A DNA stretch of 37,917 bases from Acidobacteriota bacterium (GTDB taxonomy: Bacteria > Acidobacteriota > Blastocatellia > RBC074), in the NCBI GenBank assembly GCA_018269055.1, contig JAFDVI010000040.1, positions 1 through 37,917 on the forward strand, given 5' to 3'. Below the pieces are notes generated by a model. The model did no database searches and was not told the DNA's origin. It saw only the letters and a program-made list of their open reading frames with translations. Positions 32,966 through 37,917 of this stretch are shown one piece after another. The position numbers and the translations under genes were made by a program. How positions within the stretch are numbered: position 1 is the stretch's first letter; each line of letters opens with the position of its first letter.

Positions 32966-35900
32966 ATGAAACGAATTTCCATCCTGATTCTCGCACTGGT
33001 AGTGGGAGCGTTGTTGATTCCCCAACGTTGGGTATCGCTTGGCGCGCCGAATCTGTCCGGATCGCTGCTCCGGCATGTGGCCGAACCGCAGCGACAAAAT
33101 CCGCCGGAACGATTGGTCGCCCTCAATCAGTTGGATTCCTTGCCTGTGGCGAATGTGGACGGTTCGCCTCTTGGCCGTGACCCGCGTCGCTGGCGGGAGC
33201 TTCTGGCCAGCAAGGTCAATCAGCGATTTCAGGAAGTCTTTCCTGGGGTGGATTTGGTCTTCGCCGGAACGGCCAAGCGGCTGGAAGCCATTTTGATCGT
33301 CAAACCGGGCGTTGACCCGGCTTCGATTCATTTTGATTTTCCGCTGGCGGAAGCCATTGGCGCGGATGCCCAAGCCAATATCTGGGTGGCGATGCCCGGC
33401 GGCGATCTGGGCTTTATGCGTCCGCTGTTGTCGCGCCAGAATGAAAAAGTCAGCGGCTCATTCGCCGCGCAAGGCTCGCGCGTGGTATTACAAGTGCAGG
33501 ACCACGATGTCACACAGCCGCTGTTGGTGCGCTTCGATGTAGTGTTTCCAGAACGCGCCATCAACCTGTTGGATCAAATTCTTTATCGCACGTTCAAAGC
33601 GGAAAATTATCAGCCGACATCGCCTGCTACTCCTGAACAAACAACAACAGTCACTGCTACTAAAACCGTTGACCAAGCCTCCGCTGCTCCGGGCGCGAAC
33701 TTGATGTATACAGTGACGATCACTAACACCGGAGCCACGACTGCCAACGGAGTCCAGTTCACAGACACCATCAGCAACAACACGACCTTGGTTGGAGGTT
33801 CGGTCAATAGCTCGCCTATCGGCGCTGATGACACATACACGGCAAGCGGTAACATTCCGATTTCGCCCAGCAGCGGCGTGCTGGCCAATGACGTTGATCC
33901 CGACACCGGCAACAACACCGGCTTGACCGTCACGCAAGTACAGGGATCAGGAGCCAATGTCGGAGTCGCGACGAACACAACCGCCGCCGGGTTTGGCGGC
34001 GTCAACGGATCAGTCACAGTTCAATCCAACGGCAGCTTTACATACGAACCGCCGCCGGGCTTTACCGGCAACGATACCTTCACTTATCGAGTCGCCGACG
34101 CCGGAGGCAAATTCAACGACGCGACGGTGACCATCACCATCAGCAACAAGGTCTGGTTCATCAATAACAATTCGCCTGGTTCGCTGAATCGCGGAACCTT
34201 TACGCATCCGTTCACCAACATCGCCAACTTCAATACGGCCAACACCGGAGCCGCGTTGCGTCCGGCGGCAGGCGACATCATTTCGCTGCGCACTGGAACC
34301 GGGACGTACACCGAAGCCGACGGTGTCAACCTGCTCAACAACCAGAAATTGATCGGCGAAGGCGTGGCGCTCAACTCGGAATTCTCCGCCGATGCCAACA
34401 GCACAGCGGCCTATACAACCTTTGCCGCCGGAACGATGGCCTCGCCGGTGATCGTCACAACGGCAGGCAACGGAGTAGATCTGGCCAGCGGCAATACCGT
34501 GCGCGGATTGAACGTCGGCAATACGCCGGGCTTTTTTGGCTTCAACGGGACAGCGGTTGGAACGCTGACCATCGGCACGGTGAATGTGACCGGCACGGGC
34601 GGCGCAATCAACATCTCGACCAGCGGAGCCTTCGGTTCGACGGTCAATTTCGGTACCCTGGAATCCACCAGTACACCAACAAACAACATCAATTTGGTTG
34701 GCGTCAGCGGAACTTTGGGAGTCGCAGCAGGTGGAACAGGCTTAAGCGGCACACCAGGCAACCAAGCCAACGTTCGAGTCAGCGGTGGATCAGTCAGCAT
34801 GACTTATCCAGGTAATGTGACCAAAAGCAATTCAGGCGCGATGGTAAATGTGCTGGGGGGGCACACAGGCACGCTGACCTTCCAGACCGGCACGCTGAGC
34901 GCGACCAACGGCAGCGGCTTGCAATTCGACAATGCTGACGGCACGTACAACTTCAACGGCACGACGACGCTCAGCGGCGGTGCAGTAGTCAACATCACCA
35001 ATGGATCGGGAGGAACGTTTAGCTTCGGCACAGGCGCAAGCATTACCGCCGGGAACAATGACGTGGCTGTGACGATAGACGGCGGCACAGCAACCTTCAC
35101 TTACAGCGGCGGCATCACCAAAACCGGCAACGGCGATGCAATCAGAGTGCAGGGCGGCCACACAACAGGCACGGTTACGTTTCAAACTGGAACAATCAGC
35201 GCGACGGGCGGCAATGGACTGCAGTTCGACAATGCCGATGGGACCTATAACTTCAATGGCACAACGACGCTCAATGGTGGTGATGCTGCCGTGGACATCA
35301 TCAATGGTTCAGCCGGAAACTTCACGTTTTCGGCGAATACTTCCGTCACCAATCCCAGCGGCACGGCGTTCCGTGTGGATGGCGGCAATGGCACGATCAC
35401 GTACAACGGTACACTTTCCAAAACTAGCACTGGTGGACGGTTGATTGACATTATGAATCGCACTGGCGGTTCGGTTTCCTTTACGAATACGCTGACCAGT
35501 TCAGGAGCGGGCGCAACCGGGATTCTGGTGCAGAACAACACATCCGGCAGTCCGAGCTTTACGTTTAGCGGTGCGACCAAAACCTTAAGCACGAGCAACA
35601 ACGCTGCCGTGACGCTCAGTAATAACAATACTTCGACAATCAGCTTCAGCAATGGCGGCCTCAACATTGACACGACCAGCGGCGCAGGTTTCAGTGCAAC
35701 AGGCGGCGGCACCGTCACGGTGACTACTGGCGCGAATCCGAACACGATTGATTCCACCACCGGGACGGGGCTCAACGTGGCGAACACGAGTATCGGGGGG
35801 AGCGGGTTGACCTTCCGCAGCATCAATACCAATGGCGCGACGAGCGGCATTATCCTGAACAATACCGGCACAGGCGTGGGCAATGGTGGGCTGACGGTGA

Positions 35901-37917
35901 CGGGCAATTCCGCTGGCATGTGCGGTGGGTCGGTGACCAACACCACAACGCCGGGAACTCCCGCGACTGTCACCGCTCCGGTCATCGCCGACTGCACGGG
36001 CGGCACGATTCAAGCCAGCACCGGAGCAGGCATTTCCCTCACCAGCACCAAGGACGTTTCCCTGACCCGGGTCAGGGTCTTGAACAGCGGAACGGATGGG
36101 ATTATCGCGAACACGATCAACGGCTTTACGCTGAGCAATTGCTTCATCACCGACAATGCCGGCGTGGCGCAGGATCGCGGCATCGAGATCGGGGACTTCA
36201 CGACCGGAACCGCCGTCAACGGCACAATCACGATCGCCAACTCGACCATCGGGCCGTCGCCGCATGACAGCCTGGCGATGGGGGTCGGCAGCGGCACCTC
36301 CACCTGGAACATCACCGGCACCCAGTTCAACAGCACCGGCAACAGCGGCATCAATACCGAACTGCGCGGGACGGCGGTCTTTACGGCTTTGACCGTGGAC
36401 GGATGCGTCTTTGCCGGCGCGGGGGCGGCGACCTCCGCCAGAGGCATCTTTGCCAACACCCTGGATGATGCGGTGATGACGCTGGCGACGATTCAGAACT
36501 GCACCTTCACCAACAACAACATCCACATAGACATGGACCAGCAGAACGACACCGACCCGGTGGGCAGCCATACGTTCAAGGTTCTGAATAACACCATGAC
36601 CGGCGCCAACAGCCATGCCGTTAACATCTTTGCGGCGGCGGGTTCGTTCGGGGGAAGCTTCAACGGAAGGTTTGAGGGCAATGTGATCGGCAATGCCGCC
36701 GTCGCCGGGTCAGGCTCGGCCATCGGCAATGGCGTCCGGGTCAACATCAACGGCGGCTCCGACGCCACGATGCTCCTGAACAACAACACGATTCGGCAAA
36801 CCCCGAACGGGCGCGGCATGGAGATCATCGCCCGCAACGGCACGGGCGGCCTGGACGTCACCGTGACCAACAATAACGTCAATCCACAAGCTGTCAGCGC
36901 TCCGCTCGCGGCGATTCTTATCCAGTCGAACGCGCTTACTATTGCGAACAACATTCGCGCTGACGTTCGAGGAAATACCGTACCAGCCGCCACTGACGTA
37001 ACCGACCTTCTGACAACATACCTCGAACTGGTGCAATCGAGTACCTCGACGTTCCAATTCGTGGATACCACCGCGCCGATCAGCGGCACTGCGGCATCCG
37101 AACTGGCGGCGACCAATACCGGCAGCACCGGCACCCTCGGAACGATCACACTGATCGCCGGACCGATCAGCACGCCGCCCTTCGCTCCGATCATCGAAAC
37201 CGACCTGCAACAGTCAAACGGCCACGACGGTGCGATGGTCACCCCGGGACTCGGCCAATGGCTGGATCCGGTCTTTGCCAAACCGGTGACCGCTGCCGAG
37301 TACTTCAAGATTTCCGAGAAACCGGCATCCCCGCAGCAAGTCGAAGGCGGCGGATCGCGCAGGATCATCGGACAACTGATGCGCCCCGTCCTGTCGGCCT
37401 ATGCCGTCTCGATGGGCTACGTCAATCCGCTCAAGTGGTTTGAGGCATCGGCTTCGGCTGCGCCGGCGGGCGACACAACGGAAAAATTGGCGGTTGAAAA
37501 GAAATCCGCGCCGGAAGGCAAAACCAGGCTTTCAACGCAGGATCGTCCGCAACGTCCGCAGCGCGCGGAAGGAAGAACCGGAGCGCCGCAGCGCCAACAG
37601 CCCAGACCGCCGACGCGAATTCTGGCCAGCCCCGAATCGGGCGAAACGGTGATGGTCGGGCCGTTCAACCTGCCGCCGGGCGAAAGCGTGCAGATTATGT
37701 TCAGCGTCACGATCACAGGGACAACGGGCTGCACGGTCTCGAATCAAGCGATGGTTTCGGGCAACAACTTCTCTCCGGTGACGACCAATGCAGCGTCCAC
37801 TGCAATTCTGCAAGCGCCCTCGGCAATCACCTGTCCGACGAACATCACGACGAACACAGATCCGGGACAATGCACGGCTGCCGTGACCTTCGCGACGCCG
37901 ACCACATCGGCGGGCTG
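32966..37917 (+). CDS. Giant secreted multidomain protein, partial at right edge
   Basis: One frame runs open for 1650 codons from the ATG at 32966 to the window end, with no stop. GAGG lies 5 nt upstream. Residues 1-27 form a signal peptide. Residues about 70-190 (GVDLVFAG, IVKPGVDPASI) resemble the DUF7948 domain that precedes SBBP repeats. A DUF11 stretch follows (about 228-284), then an Ig/cadherin-like domain (about 285-393). A long Asn/Gly/Thr-rich region (about 394-1400) is probably a right-handed beta helix. It includes a repeat of 99-residue period starting at residues 631 and 730 (GGHT, FQTGT, LQFDNADGTYNFNGTTTL). A basic Pro/Gln-rich linker lies near 1505-1550. Another DUF11-like part and the start of a HYR domain (ITCPTNITTNTDPG) follow. 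It is a likely surface or released adhesin; function unknown. Confidence 0.85.
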   Translation, partial: MKRISILILALVVGALLIPQRWVSLGAPNLSGSLLRHVAEPQRQNPPERLVALNQLDSLPVANVDGSPLGRDPRRWRELLASKVNQRFQEVFPGVDLVFAGTAKRLEAILIVKPGVDPASIHFDFPLAEAIGADAQANIWVAMPGGDLGFMRPLLSRQNEKVSGSFAAQGSRVVLQVQDHDVTQPLLVRFDVVFPERAINLLDQILYRTFKAENYQPTSPATPEQTTTVTATKTVDQASAAPGANLMYTVTITNTGATTANGVQFTDTISNNTTLVGGSVNSSPIGADDTYTASGNIPISPSSGVLANDVDPDTGNNTGLTVTQVQGSGANVGVATNTTAAGFGGVNGSVTVQSNGSFTYEPPPGFTGNDTFTYRVADAGGKFNDATVTITISNKVWFINNNSPGSLNRGTFTHPFTNIANFNTANTGAALRPAAGDIISLRTGTGTYTEADGVNLLNNQKLIGEGVALNSEFSADANSTAAYTTFAAGTMASPVIVTTAGNGVDLASGNTVRGLNVGNTPGFFGFNGTAVGTLTIGTVNVTGTGGAINISTSGAFGSTVNFGTLESTSTPTNNINLVGVSGTLGVAAGGTGLSGTPGNQANVRVSGGSVSMTYPGNVTKSNSGAMVNVLGGHTGTLTFQTGTLSATNGSGLQFDNADGTYNFNGTTTLSGGAVVNITNGSGGTFSFGTGASITAGNNDVAVTIDGGTATFTYSGGITKTGNGDAIRVQGGHTTGTVTFQTGTISATGGNGLQFDNADGTYNFNGTTTLNGGDAAVDIINGSAGNFTFSANTSVTNPSGTAFRVDGGNGTITYNGTLSKTSTGGRLIDIMNRTGGSVSFTNTLTSSGAGATGILVQNNTSGSPSFTFSGATKTLSTSNNAAVTLSNNNTSTISFSNGGLNIDTTSGAGFSATGGGTVTVTTGANPNTIDSTTGTGLNVANTSIGGSGLTFRSINTNGATSGIILNNTGTGVGNGGLTVTGNSAGMCGGSVTNTTTPGTPATVTAPVIADCTGGTIQASTGAGISLTSTKDVSLTRVRVLNSGTDGIIANTINGFTLSNCFITDNAGVAQDRGIEIGDFTTGTAVNGTITIANSTIGPSPHDSLAMGVGSGTSTWNITGTQFNSTGNSGINTELRGTAVFTALTVDGCVFAGAGAATSARGIFANTLDDAVMTLATIQNCTFTNNNIHIDMDQQNDTDPVGSHTFKVLNNTMTGANSHAVNIFAAAGSFGGSFNGRFEGNVIGNAAVAGSGSAIGNGVRVNINGGSDATMLLNNNTIRQTPNGRGMEIIARNGTGGLDVTVTNNNVNPQAVSAPLAAILIQSNALTIANNIRADVRGNTVPAATDVTDLLTTYLELVQSSTSTFQFVDTTAPISGTAASELAATNTGSTGTLGTITLIAGPISTPPFAPIIETDLQQSNGHDGAMVTPGLGQWLDPVFAKPVTAAEYFKISEKPASPQQVEGGGSRRIIGQLMRPVLSAYAVSMGYVNPLKWFEASASAAPAGDTTEKLAVEKKSAPEGKTRLSTQDRPQRPQRAEGRTGAPQRQQPRPPTRILASPESGETVMVGPFNLPPGESVQIMFSVTITGTTGCTVSNQAMVSGNNFSPVTTNAASTAILQAPSAITCPTNITTNTDPGQCTAAVTFATPTTSAG

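Noticed and set aside
34411..37368. Long minus-strand ORFs (up to about 343 codons) opposite the giant gene
   Set aside because: Their Pro/Val/Ala-rich or Arg/Gly-rich sequences are what antisense reading of a Gly/Thr/Asn-rich gene gives. The plus frame has a signal peptide and known domains and is uninterrupted.

Overview
The window looks like chromosomal DNA of a diderm bacterium of moderate GC content. An Acidobacteriota member, perhaps of the Blastocatellia type, fits best. This placement is inferred from gene style and order, not computed. LpxD shows that lipid A is made. Phosphatidylethanolamine synthesis (Psd-PssA), ParAB, the conserved dnaE-accA pair and stand-alone GAF/SpoIIE phosphatases beside a STAS/HATPase pair all agree with such a host. 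No tRNA, rRNA, CRISPR array or transposase was found.

Layout. (1) 1-6475 is a signalling block. A membrane SpoIIE phosphatase and, just upstream of it, a broken SpoIIE paralogue read leftwards. A STAS antagonist, an anti-sigma-type kinase and a GAF-GAF-SpoIIE phosphatase read rightwards. Together they form a partner-switching module without a visible sigma factor. (2) 6553-8022 holds a Uma2-family nuclease-like protein and a Tat-exported TIM-barrel isomerase/epimerase. (3) 8212-10712 holds xerD, lpxD and an unknown gene, ending at a shared terminator. (4) 15966-10748, leftward, is a tight genome-maintenance operon: recN-miaB-bifunctional nuclease-parA-parB. (5) ssb reads rightwards at 16151. 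Then come leftward dnaE-accA, guaA, psd-pssA, a DUF465 gene and tsaB-rimI. (6) mutS reads rightwards from a promoter that overlaps the tsaB promoter. A putative lipoprotein with a transglycosylase-like motif follows. (7) 30113-30943 has no convincing gene but contains strong hairpins and a good sigma-70-type promoter. (8) 30944-32575 carries three tandem phage-tail-collar (MdpB-like) genes. (9) From 32966 to the right edge runs one uninterrupted frame of 1650 codons. It encodes a giant secreted protein with a DUF7948-like start, DUF11, Ig-like and beta-helix regions and a HYR domain. It is cut by the window edge and is the largest gene here.

Most of the window is housekeeping. The accessory-looking part is 30.1-37.9 kb: a structured leader, three paralogous collar/fibre proteins and a giant surface or secreted protein. 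That part, the decaying SpoIIE paralogue and several perfect or nested inverted repeats in intergenic DNA deserve the closest look.
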